Under the pieces are notes generated by a model. That model saw only the letters and a program-made list of their open reading frames with translations, did not search any database and was not told where the DNA came from. Shown in pieces: positions 1-9,819 of a stretch of 64,000 nucleotides of DNA. Position numbers and translations under genes: made by a program. Location: the NCBI RefSeq assembly GCF_900185615.1, contig NZ_FYAK01000002.1, positions 248,001-312,000 of the forward strand. The letters are read 5' to 3'. Numbering within the stretch: the stretch's first letter is position 1; every line of letters begins with the position of its first letter. This DNA comes from Photobacterium malacitanum (GTDB lineage: Bacteria > Pseudomonadota > Gammaproteobacteria > Enterobacterales > Vibrionaceae).

Positions 1-201
1 CAGCTATATTTGTAGAGCTGTTACTATTTTATTTATCAACCTTCAATTAATCCTTATTATTAAATAAGTGTATAAGATGTATCAGATATAAAATCATGCT
101 ATAACTGTAACAAAGCAGTAACGTATTGGTGTGGCTTTACGTATTACAAGTAGTATGCGAGACACCAATATAGGGTAGGAAAAGAATTCAAGGTTGGATA
201 T

Positions 202-1857
202 ATGCTTACAGTCGCAACAGCAGCACCGAATAAAGCTATTTTATCAGAACGTATTCAAAAGCTGATTAGTGGGCTTTCTAATGGCGTTTATGAACGTGAA
301 GAAACGATCAAATTATGCCTCTTAGCCGCATTGGCAGGGGAAAGTGTATTTTTATTAGGACCTCCAGGTATTGCTAAAAGCTTAATTGCAAAGCGATTAA
401 TCCAAGCTTTTGATGATAGTAAATTCTTTGATTATTTAATGACCCGTTTTTCTACTCCTGAAGAAGTATTTGGTCCATTGTCTATTCAAGAGCTAAAAGA
501 CAACGGTAAATATGTTCGTTTAATTGATGGCTACTTACCAACCGCTCAGGTCGTTTTTCTTGATGAAATTTGGAAAGCAGGTCCAGCTATACTTAATACA
601 CTATTAACTGTTGTTAATGAACGTACATTTAAAAATGGTCAGGATATTTTGCCAATACCGATGCGACTATTGATTACTGCATCGAATGAACTACCAGATG
701 CCGATAGCGGTTTAGATGCATTGTATGATCGTATGTTAGTACGAGTATTTGTTAATCGGATTCAAGAAAAAAGCAACTTTAAGTCAATGTTAATGGGTGA
801 TGGTTGTGGGTTAACCTCAATAGATCCTGCATTAACCATCAAAGATGATGAGTATCAAAACTGGCAACAGCATATTGAAGATGTCACTTTAACTGACACC
901 CTTTTTGAAAAAATTTATCAGTTAAAGTCGATGATTGAAGCACGTTCAGGTGAAATTACCGAACATGCGGCAGAGAGCGAGTTGTATATCTCGGATCGTC
1001 GTTGGAAAAAATCAGTGCGGCTATTGAAAGCAAGTGCATTTTTTAATGGCCGAGAGCAAATCAATCCTCTTGATTTGTTATTACTGCAAGATTGTTTATG
1101 GCACAGCCCAGAATCACGTAATGTCATCGTCAGTATCATGCAAGAATTTGCGATCAAATATGCGTTTAATCAGAAAGATGCCGTCGCTGATGCCAAACAA
1201 ACCTTAGTGTTGATTGAGGCCATTAATCAAGATATATGCACTCAGCTAGCTTTAACCTTCACACGTGAAAGTACGATGCGTAAAGAATGGTTTAAATATA
1301 ATTTTGCTACAGCAACGCGGTTTAATATTAATAATAATCCACGCATGATCAAGCTCGTGATGTTGCAGCAAAATACTTCGGTGTCAGAACAAGAACTCGG
1401 TGATAGCCGCTGGGTTTATATTGATGGAGATGAGTTTGATAAAAAAATTCGTACTGGAAAATGCGATATTTATGGCTTCGTAAATAAAAATACGCATCTT
1501 TGTCGACTGCAGTTTGAAATAGATGCTGAAAATCGATTAGTGATTAAAGATATTGCCAATCGACCAGTATTAGTCGGTGTGGCTGGTAATAAAGGCTTAA
1601 AGACCTCACAACAGCAACAGTGGCAACAAGAGGTTGATCAGGCTATGGCGAAAATTACGGAGTCTGAACATAATATAATTAAAGCGCGAACTTCGTTTCA
1701 TGGCGCATTACCACATAATTTTATTAGTGGTGATTTTCCTGCAATGATCGAGCAAAGTTTGAATGATTGTGTTGAAGAAGTTGCAGAAATCAAACTCGTC
1801 GCTGAAAAAAGTGCTTTTAGAATTACTCACATGGATGAATATTTTTCGCAACAGTGA
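202..1857 (+). CDS. ravA: RavA, MoxR-type AAA+ ATPase
   Basis: This is the AAA+ ATPase that works with the VWA protein ViaA. In E. coli RavA binds the lysine decarboxylase LdcI and the pair acts on respiratory complexes and membrane lipids. The Walker A motif GPPGIAKS is at about residues 53-60, Walker B (VVFLDE) at about 117-122, and the sensor-1 segment TASN at about 159-162. The long C-terminal part matches the lid and LARA region of the family. At 551 residues it is somewhat longer than E. coli RavA (about 498). viaA follows 52 bp downstream on the same strand, which confirms the assignment. Confidence 0.93.
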   Translation: MLTVATAAPNKAILSERIQKLISGLSNGVYEREETIKLCLLAALAGESVFLLGPPGIAKSLIAKRLIQAFDDSKFFDYLMTRFSTPEEVFGPLSIQELKDNGKYVRLIDGYLPTAQVVFLDEIWKAGPAILNTLLTVVNERTFKNGQDILPIPMRLLITASNELPDADSGLDALYDRMLVRVFVNRIQEKSNFKSMLMGDGCGLTSIDPALTIKDDEYQNWQQHIEDVTLTDTLFEKIYQLKSMIEARSGEITEHAAESELYISDRRWKKSVRLLKASAFFNGREQINPLDLLLLQDCLWHSPESRNVIVSIMQEFAIKYAFNQKDAVADAKQTLVLIEAINQDICTQLALTFTRESTMRKEWFKYNFATATRFNINNNPRMIKLVMLQQNTSVSEQELGDSRWVYIDGDEFDKKIRTGKCDIYGFVNKNTHLCRLQFEIDAENRLVIKDIANRPVLVGVAGNKGLKTSQQQQWQQEVDQAMAKITESEHNIIKARTSFHGALPHNFISGDFPAMIEQSLNDCVEEVAEIKLVAEKSAFRITHMDEYFSQQ

Positions 1858-1909
1858 TTGAGATAGCAAGCAACATTGCTATAGATAATGAAAAAGACAG
1901 TAAGGATAG

Positions 1910-3373
1910 ATGCCTATGCCAGTATCTGAAGGGTTAAATTTTGCTTTGATGCTTGCAGAGTCGGGTGTTATTGATTCGGCTGTACATGAAGTTATGGTAC
2001 GGCCACAATTGTTAATGGCAGCTGAAGCGAGTCCTGGAGTGAAAACCGCCATGAAGAATCAAATCATGAAATGGCGTGGTCAAATGCTAAAGAAGACCGC
2101 GAAAGGGACGGTTGTTGAACAATTCAGTGATGAGATCAATTTTTACCAACAGGTTTGCACTTGGAATCAAGAATACTTTATTGCTCATTCTGAGCAGATC
2201 GTTAAGCGATTAGAAGGGCAATCGGCATTTTATTTCAAAGCTAAAAGCTTATTTGCAAAAGAACAAAATCAGCATAATCCTATGTTTCAACGTTTCTTCT
2301 GTGATAAATGGTATGACTACCTTGCTCATGCTTTGCGTGAAGCTCAAGAGTCTGAAGTAGAAGAACAAAAAGACAAATTGTTGCAAGATCTCTATCAGCG
2401 CATTGAAACCATGAAAAAAATGGCGACAGTGACGGATGCTGGTGATGCTAGTAAAGCGGGGCGTTTGTGGGATATGGCACAAGCGAAATTGACTAAAACA
2501 GATGTTGATGTCATGAAAAAAATTGCAGCGTTCTTAAAAAAGAATAATGGCCTGCAAGATATCGCTGAAAAACTAGGTCGAATGGCAAATGACGTTGACG
2601 ATCCTAATAAAGAGCGTGTAAAAGCCGAGCAAATGAAGCTGGTGGAAGAAATTAGTGACAATGTCACTGATGATATTGTTGGTATCCACGAAAGTGATGA
2701 TTTGACGAAGTTATTACCCAATGAGGCAATGTTTTTAGCTTACCCTGAACTTGAAGTGATCTTCTATAAACACTTAGCCGATAAGCGGTTAATGAATTAT
2801 CGCATGCAAGGCACACAGCGAAAATTACGTAAGGTAAAGGCTTTTCAGCGTCAAACTAAACAGGTTGATCAGCCAAAAGGACCATTTATTGTTTGTATTG
2901 ATGCGTCTGGTTCAATGTCTGGTTTTCCTGAAAATTGCGCCAAAGCACTTGCATATGGGTTAATGCAAATAGCACTCGTTGAAGAGCGTGATTGTTTTGT
3001 GATCATGTTCTCAACCCAACAAATCACTTATGAATTAACCAAACAAGATGGGCTACATGAAGTGGTTAACTTTTTATCATACTCATTTCATGGTGGAACT
3101 GATTTAGGACCAGTATTGGATCAATCAATCGATCTTATGGCTGAAGGGAAATACAAAAATGCTGATTTGGTGGTGCTATCAGATTTTATTGCGCCAAGTC
3201 AGCCAGAAGCGATGCAGTCACGAGTACAAAAGCTAAAACAGCAAAAGAACCGTTTTCATGCTGTCAATTTATCGAAATATGGTAATCCAGAATTACTGGA
3301 ATTATTTGATCATTGTTGGTCTTATCATCCGTCAACGTTAAGTCAGCTTGGACGGCTGTTTAAATTGCGTTAA
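1910..3373 (+). CDS. viaA: ViaA, VWA-domain partner of RavA
   Basis: The product is a 487-residue cytoplasmic protein: a helical N-terminal region and a C-terminal von Willebrand factor A domain. The MIDAS motif DASGS is at residues 331-335, with the conserved threonine in GGTDLGP and the aspartate in LSDF further on. The ATG at 1910 has an AGGA ribosome site just before it. A second in-frame ATG lies two codons later. It forms an operon with ravA and ends at a hairpin shared with the convergent gene. Confidence 0.93.
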   Translation: MPMPVSEGLNFALMLAESGVIDSAVHEVMVRPQLLMAAEASPGVKTAMKNQIMKWRGQMLKKTAKGTVVEQFSDEINFYQQVCTWNQEYFIAHSEQIVKRLEGQSAFYFKAKSLFAKEQNQHNPMFQRFFCDKWYDYLAHALREAQESEVEEQKDKLLQDLYQRIETMKKMATVTDAGDASKAGRLWDMAQAKLTKTDVDVMKKIAAFLKKNNGLQDIAEKLGRMANDVDDPNKERVKAEQMKLVEEISDNVTDDIVGIHESDDLTKLLPNEAMFLAYPELEVIFYKHLADKRLMNYRMQGTQRKLRKVKAFQRQTKQVDQPKGPFIVCIDASGSMSGFPENCAKALAYGLMQIALVEERDCFVIMFSTQQITYELTKQDGLHEVVNFLSYSFHGGTDLGPVLDQSIDLMAEGKYKNADLVVLSDFIAPSQPEAMQSRVQKLKQQKNRFHAVNLSKYGNPELLELFDHCWSYHPSTLSQLGRLFKLR

Positions 3374-3394
3374 CGACTATTTACGCTGTAATTT

Positions 3395-3420
3395 AAGGAG
3401 CACGTTTGAGGCTCCTTTAT
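3395..3420. terminator. bidirectional terminator between viaA and the channel gene
   Basis: AAGGAGC (3395-3401) pairs with GCTCCTT (3411-3417) around a 9-nt loop, followed by T-rich sequence on the plus strand. The minus-strand gene's stop codon lies at its edge, so it probably serves both convergent genes. Confidence 0.75.
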
Positions 3421-4550
3421 TTTATTTTGAAATACTCTGTCAGTGCCTTTTTCCATTGGTTACTTTTACGAAACTGTAATAATTCACGATTAATGATTTC
3501 ATCATAAGGGCTATTTTCTGCCAGTACGATACCATAATTTTGTTTTTCAAATTGATATGGAAGCACTTGTAATCGTTGGTAATCACCTTGGCTTTTCGCC
3601 TTTTTTATTTGATACCTTAAAATAGCATCATCATCGACAAGTGCATTGATTTCGCCGTTATTCAAAGCCACCAGCATTGCGGCAACGGTCGGGTAAGTTT
3701 TATGACTAATGCTGTGGTTCGTTAAAAAATTTGAGGCTGTCGATGATTGCTTGGCACCAGTGAGCACATTATCTAAATCATTGGGGCTTTTTATATCACT
3801 ATTAATCAGACCTAAAGTAAATGAACTTGCTAGAACCGCAGTGATACTGGCTATAAATAAGGTTGTAACTACGGCCAATAACACTGTGAGCACTCGCCCA
3901 GTTAATGTTTTAAATTCATAATAATTAAACGGGCCTTTGGTGATAAATAATAGCCCTAAGATAAATCCTTCAACTAACCGAGCTAGCGGTGATTTCATTG
4001 AATAAAGTTTACGGTTAACACGGTGCTCAAGTAGATAATAAATACCACCAACCGTCGCTGCGGTTATCAATATAATGGCTAGAATCTGCAATAGTTTTTT
4101 ATTGAAAATAATACTGCTAAACGTCTGCCAATGGCTTTTTTGTTTAACTGCGATGGCTAGATTGGTCTCGTAAAAAGAATGTGAAAAATCTAATATTTCT
4201 TCGCGTTCAGGGGTGATAGATATACACGATAAGCCAATATCAAGGCTGCCATTAGCAACACCATCCAGTAGTTCTTTGAGTGGTAGAACTTGCACTGAAT
4301 AATTAAGGTTAAGATTGGTCGCAATATTATTCCACAGTAAAAAGCTTAAGCCTTGATAGTTATTTTCATTATCAATCATCACAAAAGGAGGGCAAGAATA
4401 AGTGCCGACGCGGAGTGTTTTATTGCTGATGTTTGCCTCAGCATGGGCATTTACGGAATAAGATGCCATCAACACCCACATAGCGATAATAGATAATAAC
4501 CAACAATAACGTGCCAGATAAGTCACAGATGATAGGGAGTTAATTGGCAT
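3417..4550 (-). CDS. ionotropic glutamate-receptor-like channel protein (bacterial GluR type)
   Basis: This 377-residue protein has a signal or anchor segment at about 14-37. A periplasmic-binding-protein lobe follows at about 45-140, with the solute-binding pattern RVGTYSCPPF and the STITPEREE-like SCISITPEREE. Next come a membrane segment at 153-174, a pore-like loop at about 192-210, a second membrane segment at about 217-245, and a second binding lobe to the C-terminus. Lobe 1-TM-P-TM-lobe 2 is the topology of prokaryotic ionotropic glutamate receptors such as GluR0. Residues 233-245 (IASITAVLASSFT) resemble the SYTANLAAF gate. No TVGYG potassium filter is visible, so ion selectivity is unknown. 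The gene stands alone, divergent from rlmF. Confidence 0.8.
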   Translation of the reverse strand: MPINSLSSVTYLARYCWLLSIIAMWVLMASYSVNAHAEANISNKTLRVGTYSCPPFVMIDNENNYQGLSFLLWNNIATNLNLNYSVQVLPLKELLDGVANGSLDIGLSCISITPEREEILDFSHSFYETNLAIAVKQKSHWQTFSSIIFNKKLLQILAIILITAATVGGIYYLLEHRVNRKLYSMKSPLARLVEGFILGLLFITKGPFNYYEFKTLTGRVLTVLLAVVTTLFIASITAVLASSFTLGLINSDIKSPNDLDNVLTGAKQSSTASNFLTNHSISHKTYPTVAAMLVALNNGEINALVDDDAILRYQIKKAKSQGDYQRLQVLPYQFEKQNYGIVLAENSPYDEIINRELLQFRKSNQWKKALTEYFKIK

Positions 4551-4786
4551 AATATCACTCCAAATAAGATAGATTAATATTTAAGTATAAGTGCATCTTT
4601 AACAAAAATAGATATTACAACAGGTCGTTTATTGGTTGATGGAGTGAGTTTTTAACACTAAGACGATGAGTTTTTAGTATCAATTGTGTGTTTTTCGCGC
4701 ATTTGGCTATTAAGGTGCTAAGGTTATCTGGATTTAGCATGTACAATGCTGCGCTCAATTGTATTTGATTCCTGCGAGTAGCAAAG

Positions 4787-5809
4787 ATGACCCAAAAGAA
4801 AGCCGCACAGCCTAAACAAGGCCTACATCCACGTAACCCACACCGTGCGCGTTATGATTTTGCGACACTAACCCAATCAACACCTGAGTTGGCACAATAT
4901 GTTAGTGAAAATGCTTATGGTGATCTTTCCGTAAATTTCTCTGATCCTCTCGCAGTAAAAGCGTTAAATAAAGCGCTGCTAAAGCATTTTTATCAAGTCG
5001 ATTACTGGGATATACCGGCAGGCTTTTTGTGCCCACCGATCCCTGGCCGTGCTGATTACATTCATTACATTGCCGATCTATTAGCACAATCTAATGGCGG
5101 TGCTGTACCACAAGGCAAAGGTGTTCGTGGTTTAGATATCGGTATCGGCGCTAACTGTGTTTATCCTATTATTGGCCATCGTGTGTATGGCTGGCAGTTT
5201 GTTGGCTCAGAAATAGATAAATTAGCGGTTAAATCAGCGAAATTTATAGCGGCCAATAATAAGAGCTTAAAGGGCGCGATTCAGATCCGCCTTCAAAACC
5301 ATGCTGATAATATCTTTACTGATGTGATCAATGAAGAAGAAGTATTTGATTTCACGATGTGTAATCCACCATTCCATGGCTCAGAAGCGGAAGCGATGGC
5401 TGGATCTGAGCGTAAAGTGCGTAACCTTGCGACGAACTCAAATAAAAAGCGTCAAGCTCATGGTCGTAGTAATAAGCTTTCGGCAGTTAATGCTAAATCT
5501 GAGTCAGCGGCGCCAGTGCTTAATTTTGGTGGTCAAAAAGCTGAATTGTGGTGCACAGGTGGTGAAGTTGGCTTCATTAAAAAGATGATCAACCAAAGCG
5601 CAACTAAAGCGACACAGTGTTTCTGGTTCACAACACTGGTTTCTAAGAAAGAAAACCTTGGTGTTATCTACAAGCAGCTTGAAAAAGTCAGCGCATTCCA
5701 AGTAAAGACCATTGAAATGTCACAAGGACAGAAAATCTCACGTGTTGTGGCGTGGACATTCTTAAACGAAGAACAGCAAGCAGAGTGGCAAGCAGAACGT
5801 TGGGCGTAA
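4787..5809 (+). CDS. rlmF: 23S rRNA (adenine(1618)-N(6))-methyltransferase RlmF
   Basis: This SAM-dependent enzyme N6-methylates A1618 of 23S rRNA. The N-terminal family signature [12 protein letters not shown], the SAM loop [14 protein letters not shown] and the adenine-methylase catalytic motif NPPF (residues 193-196) are all present. The length of 340 residues is close to E. coli RlmF (about 308). It carries a Lys/Asn-rich insertion after NPPF. The gene is monocistronic and followed by a strong terminator. Confidence 0.94.
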   Translation: MTQKKAAQPKQGLHPRNPHRARYDFATLTQSTPELAQYVSENAYGDLSVNFSDPLAVKALNKALLKHFYQVDYWDIPAGFLCPPIPGRADYIHYIADLLAQSNGGAVPQGKGVRGLDIGIGANCVYPIIGHRVYGWQFVGSEIDKLAVKSAKFIAANNKSLKGAIQIRLQNHADNIFTDVINEEEVFDFTMCNPPFHGSEAEAMAGSERKVRNLATNSNKKRQAHGRSNKLSAVNAKSESAAPVLNFGGQKAELWCTGGEVGFIKKMINQSATKATQCFWFTTLVSKKENLGVIYKQLEKVSAFQVKTIEMSQGQKISRVVAWTFLNEEQQAEWQAERWA

Positions 5810-5853
5810 CAGCTTAATATTGTGTAACTTTGTAATCACTACATACATTCTTT

Positions 5854-5880
5854 AAAGCGACCATCATGGTCGCTTTTTTT
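5854..5880 (+). terminator. rlmF terminator
   Basis: AAAGCGACCAT (5854-5864) and ATGGTCGCTTT (5866-5876) form a long perfect stem followed by a run of T. Confidence 0.88.
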
Positions 5881-5926
5881 ATGGCTGCGGTTTGTGGTTA
5901 CCTTTACTGATAAACCCATCACTAGG

Positions 5927-6000
5927 TTGTACAAAATAAAAAGTTGTACAACGCAAATATCTTCGCTACATTTATTGTACAACATTTAACAACTGTACAA
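5927..6000 (+). promoter_or_regulatory. four TTGTACAA-type boxes and promoter of the photo-response operon
   Basis: The 8-bp palindrome TTGTACAA occurs at 5927-5934, 5944-5951 and 5975-5982, and as CTGTACAA at 5993-6000. The boxes form two pairs with 17-18 bp between starts. The second box supplies a -35-like TTGTAC (5944-5949) followed after 17 bp by TACATT (5967-5972), so a bound regulator would cover the promoter. Closely similar boxes are described for LitR/CarH-type MerR regulators, and a MerR regulator is the second gene of this operon. That the regulator acts here is inferred. Confidence 0.7.
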
Positions 6001-6025
6001 CTTTAGAGTGTGATTTGGAGGCAGT

Positions 6026-6973
6026 ATGGGGATTCCAGTTGGTATCAGCGCTTGTGTTTTAGGCCAGAAAGTTCGCTTTGATGGTGGTCATAAACGAAAT
6101 CGTTTTGCTGATGAAGAATTAAGCGAACATTTTGACTTCAAACCTGTATGTCCTGAAGTCGGTATTGGAATGACGATACCGCGTCCAGTTATTCGTTTAC
6201 TTGATAACACCATTGATGTTCGTCTTGTTGATAGTAAAGATAATAGTATTGATTACACCGATAAAATGATCGCATTTACTGATAATCAATTACCGAACTT
6301 TGACGATCTGCGTGGGTATATTGTGTGTGCTAAGTCGCCAAGCTGTGGCATGGAGCGGGTTAAATTATACTTAGACAATGGTAATTCAGTACCAGGGGGC
6401 TCTGTCGGTATTTTTACTCAACGGTTAATGGATAAAATGCCATGGCTACCGATTGAAGAAGATGGCCGCTTACAAGATCCAGTATTACGCGAAAATTTTA
6501 TTTTCCGCATTTACGCATTAGATGATTTATATCGCTCGGTAGCAGATGGCGTCACCCGTGACAGTATTATTAAATTTCACTCACGTTATAAATTATGTCT
6601 GATGGCACATGATCAGCAAGCTTATCGTGATCTAGGTCGTTTTGTTTCTGATATTCATCAATGGGATGATTTGGATGCATTCTTTATTGAATACCGTCAG
6701 TCATTTATGGATGCATTGAAGAACAGAGCTAGCCGCAAAAATAATACCAACGTATTAATGCATATTCAGGGCTACTTTAAGCGGGATTTAGACAAATCAC
6801 AAAAAGCGGAACTGCGTGATGTGATTATGCGTTATCGCGAAGGAAATTTACCGTTAATAGCACCATTAACCTTGATTAATCACCATTTAAAAGTACATCC
6901 AGATAGTTATTTAGCCGATCAAACCTATCTAGAGCTTTATCCAGAAAGTCTGAAGTTACGTTACTCGTTATAA
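6026..6973 (+). CDS. YbgA-like DUF523-DUF1722 protein
   Basis: This 315-residue protein fuses an N-terminal DUF523 domain, with its conserved cysteines (ISACVLG, KPVCPEVGIGM, AKSPSCGM), to a C-terminal DUF1722 domain like that of E. coli YbgA. The biochemical role of the family is not established. In E. coli ybgA lies directly upstream of phrB, and here the photolyase is two genes downstream, so the association is conserved. The ATG at 6026 has a GGAGG ribosome site. It is the first gene of the operon behind the TTGTACAA boxes. Confidence 0.85.
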   Translation: MGIPVGISACVLGQKVRFDGGHKRNRFADEELSEHFDFKPVCPEVGIGMTIPRPVIRLLDNTIDVRLVDSKDNSIDYTDKMIAFTDNQLPNFDDLRGYIVCAKSPSCGMERVKLYLDNGNSVPGGSVGIFTQRLMDKMPWLPIEEDGRLQDPVLRENFIFRIYALDDLYRSVADGVTRDSIIKFHSRYKLCLMAHDQQAYRDLGRFVSDIHQWDDLDAFFIEYRQSFMDALKNRASRKNNTNVLMHIQGYFKRDLDKSQKAELRDVIMRYREGNLPLIAPLTLINHHLKVHPDSYLADQTYLELYPESLKLRYSL

Positions 6974-7021
6974 AAACATTAATTACTATAGATGTTTAAT
7001 CATTAATGCTAAAGGGGTTTT

Positions 7022-7819
7022 ATGAGTCATCTTACTGAAAATCAGTTGTTTGCAATCAGGGAGGTATCTGAAATTACTGGGGTTAACTCAGTAACATTAA
7101 GAGCGTGGCAGCGTCGTTATGGATTATTAGTGCCGCAACGAACACCTAAAGGTCACCGTTTATATACTCAAGCAGATATTGCCAAAATTCAATTAATTCT
7201 CGATTGGTTATCTAAAGGTGTATCTATTGGTAAGGTGAAACCATTATTAGTCGGTAATTGTGATCCAACCTTAGAGCCACAACAAGCCTTGGATATTACC
7301 GCTGAAATACTGACGGCAATCCATGATCTTAATGGGTTTAAACTAGAGCGATTGATTAATGAAGCATTGAAAATTTACCCTTATAAGGTGATCCAACAAC
7401 GTTTATTAGCCGAAGTTAATCTTGTTATTGAGCACCAAGACAATCCGTTATCTGCTATTCAAAAAAGTCTATGGTCAACAACTCTAACTATGTGTTTTAT
7501 AAATGTTATAGCTAAAATTAATAATGAAAAAAAACTCAATTGTTTATTACTTAGTTTTGATAAACACAATAATCATCACATTTGGCAACACGCACTAGCT
7601 TGGTGCTATAAAGGTGACGGTGTCACTATTATAGACAATCTATCGGGTCGCTTAACGGGTATTTCAGCGTTTGTTCGTGAGCGTGGCATTCAGCATTTAG
7701 TAGTAGTAGGCGAGACAAAATTAAGTCGCCGTCAATTAGCAGATATTGAAATGATCACTCAAGAAACAGCAGTGAAATTACATTTTGTCGGCAGTATTAA
7801 AACTATTCATGGACAGTAA
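7022..7819 (+). CDS. MerR-family regulator, LitR/CarH-like
   Basis: The N-terminal winged helix (about residues 8-78) carries the MerR signature VNSVTLRAWQRRYGLL...GHRLYT. The C-terminal part has the size and layout of the helical bundle plus Rossmann-like domain of cobalamin-binding LitR/CarH regulators. The cobalamin-ligand motif (E/D)xHxxG survives only as D180-K-H182-N-N-H185, with the glycine replaced, so B12 binding is uncertain. It sits inside the operon it probably controls, 48 bp after the YbgA-like gene and 45 bp before phrB, and may bind the TTGTACAA boxes upstream. Confidence 0.82.
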   Translation: MSHLTENQLFAIREVSEITGVNSVTLRAWQRRYGLLVPQRTPKGHRLYTQADIAKIQLILDWLSKGVSIGKVKPLLVGNCDPTLEPQQALDITAEILTAIHDLNGFKLERLINEALKIYPYKVIQQRLLAEVNLVIEHQDNPLSAIQKSLWSTTLTMCFINVIAKINNEKKLNCLLLSFDKHNNHHIWQHALAWCYKGDGVTIIDNLSGRLTGISAFVRERGIQHLVVVGETKLSRRQLADIEMITQETAVKLHFVGSIKTIHGQ

Positions 7820-7864
7820 CCAAGTAAGTTTAAAGCGCGGTAAAGTAGCATTAACAAGGGGATA

Positions 7865-9343
7865 ATGATGAATTCTGAGCCTCAATCAACAAACCATGCG
7901 CTGCTATGGTTACGAGCTGATTTACGCATTAATGATAATACAGCCTTAAATTGCGCTATCGCATCAGGTTTACCCGTGATTGCGATTTATATCTCAACGC
8001 CTATGCAGTGGTATCAGCATCATATTTCAGGTCGACAAGTTGATCTTATTGAACGACGATTAAAAGTTGTTAAACAACAGCTTAACGATATTAATATTCC
8101 GTTGTTAATACTTGAGTGTAACGATTTTTCTACCGTACCTGAGGCTATTATACAGTTGTGTCAGCAGCATCAAATTAGCGCAGTTTATTGCAATCGTCAG
8201 CATGGATGGAATGAAAAACAACGTGATCTCGCTGTTGAGCAAGCTTTAATTACCGACAATAAACACTGGTACTGCAGTGATGATTATTGTGTTGTACCGC
8301 CAGGTCAAGTAGTAACGCTACAACAACAAATGTACAAAGTGTTTACGCCATTTCGTACTGCATGGCTAAAACAGTTTTTACAACATAATTATCAACCGAT
8401 TACAAATAGTGACAAGGTAACGTTTAGTCAGCATTGCTTGAATTTAATCAACGATAATCTTGACGATAACGCCTCTTTTAACCCTTTTAACTACAGTAAA
8501 CAAGACAGTCTATTATGGCCTGTTGATGAACAAGCTATTCAACAACGGCTACAAATGTTTTGTGAAACCAAAGTGGAATATTATCAGCAACAACGAGATT
8601 TTCCTGCTACCGATGGCACCAGCTGCCTTTCTCCTTATTTGGCTATCGGTGCATTATCTGCGCGTCAGTGTTTAGCGGCTTTAATTGAAACTCAGCCGCA
8701 GTGCGTCGAAATAAATAGCCATAACGGCGCTTTTGTGTGGCTCAGTGAAGTGGTATGGCGTGAGTTTTATAACCATTTACTTGATGGTTGTGATCGTTTA
8801 AGTAAACACCAGCCATTTCAGCTATATACCCATAAGATTCAGTGGTTAGAAAATAGTGATCATGTGCGAGCGTGGCAGCAAGGACAAACCGGTTATCCGA
8901 TTGTCGATGCGGCGATGCGACAATTGGTGGCAACGGGATGGATGCATAATCGGCTACGGATGATCAGTGCCAGTTTTTTAGTAAAAGATTTGCTGTGTGA
9001 TTGGCGTATCGGTGAGCAGTGGTTTATGCAGCAGCTTATTGATGGTGAATTAGCATCTAATAATGGCGGTTGGCAATGGGCGGCATCGACAGGGACTGAT
9101 GCACAACCGTATTTTCGTATTTTTAATCCCACCACTCAAAGTGAGCGTTTTGATGCTGACGGTGAGTTTATTCGCCAATGGATACCAGAGCTAGAATCGG
9201 TTCCTGATAAATATATTCATGCACCTTCATTATGGTCGGGTTTTGGCGGGGTAAATTATCCATTCCCCATTGTTGATCATAAGCAAATGCGATTACTAGC
9301 TATTGATAGTTATAAGCAAGCCAAAACATTGCATGACAGTTAA
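7865..9343 (+). CDS. phrB: deoxyribodipyrimidine photolyase
   Basis: This flavoenzyme repairs UV-induced pyrimidine dimers using blue light. The protein has 492 residues. The N-terminal antenna Rossmann domain begins with LLWLRADLRINDNTAL. The C-terminal FAD-binding helical domain carries the diagnostic stretch NGGWQWAASTGTDAQPYFRIFNP and the WMHNRLRM motif. The downstream CDS spacing and strand fit a single operon. The family as a whole includes cryptochromes, but this sequence is a standard class I CPD photolyase type. Confidence 0.93.
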   Translation: MMNSEPQSTNHALLWLRADLRINDNTALNCAIASGLPVIAIYISTPMQWYQHHISGRQVDLIERRLKVVKQQLNDINIPLLILECNDFSTVPEAIIQLCQQHQISAVYCNRQHGWNEKQRDLAVEQALITDNKHWYCSDDYCVVPPGQVVTLQQQMYKVFTPFRTAWLKQFLQHNYQPITNSDKVTFSQHCLNLINDNLDDNASFNPFNYSKQDSLLWPVDEQAIQQRLQMFCETKVEYYQQQRDFPATDGTSCLSPYLAIGALSARQCLAALIETQPQCVEINSHNGAFVWLSEVVWREFYNHLLDGCDRLSKHQPFQLYTHKIQWLENSDHVRAWQQGQTGYPIVDAAMRQLVATGWMHNRLRMISASFLVKDLLCDWRIGEQWFMQQLIDGELASNNGGWQWAASTGTDAQPYFRIFNPTTQSERFDADGEFIRQWIPELESVPDKYIHAPSLWSGFGGVNYPFPIVDHKQMRLLAIDSYKQAKTLHDS

Positions 9344-9381
9344 CATCAGCTGTAAGTCAATACAATAACAAGGACATTATT

Positions 9382-9819
9382 ATGGTGACCACAAATAATA
9401 CGGTAATTAATACCTTTATTGAGGTTTATAGCCAGCTAGATAAGCACAATTTAGCGCTCCTCAATAGTGTTTATCATCCTGATATTGTATTTGAAGATCC
9501 TGCGCATCATATCGCAGGCATTGATGCACTACAGCAATATTTTAAGGCGCTGTATTGCAACATTAATAGCTGTACTTTTGTAATTAATCAGGCTGTTGTT
9601 GAAAATGAGCATGCTTTTCTACAATGGACAATGACCTTTTCACATCCACGATTACAACAAGGAAAACCGCGCATATTAACAGGATGTACTCAACTAACCA
9701 TTGCGCAGCAACAGATTATTTATCATCGTGATTTTTTTGATTTAGGTGCGATGTTATACGAAGGGCTACCTGTCATTGGTGGTGTTATTAAACACATTAA
9801 AGCGAGGTTAGGCCAATGA
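9382..9819 (+). CDS. NTF2-like (SnoaL-type) protein
   Basis: A 145-residue single-domain protein with the cone-shaped NTF2-like fold pattern: an N-terminal helix (FIEVYSQLDKHNLALLNSVYHPDIVFEDPAH), then a FYF-type strand with the YYHRDFFDLGAM motif near the C-terminus. Members bind small hydrophobic ligands or act as isomerases or hydrolases, and this one has no assigned substrate. Its stop codon overlaps the start of the next gene (ATGA), so the two are translationally coupled within the photolyase operon. Confidence 0.8.
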   Translation: MVTTNNTVINTFIEVYSQLDKHNLALLNSVYHPDIVFEDPAHHIAGIDALQQYFKALYCNINSCTFVINQAVVENEHAFLQWTMTFSHPRLQQGKPRILTGCTQLTIAQQQIIYHRDFFDLGAMLYEGLPVIGGVIKHIKARLGQ

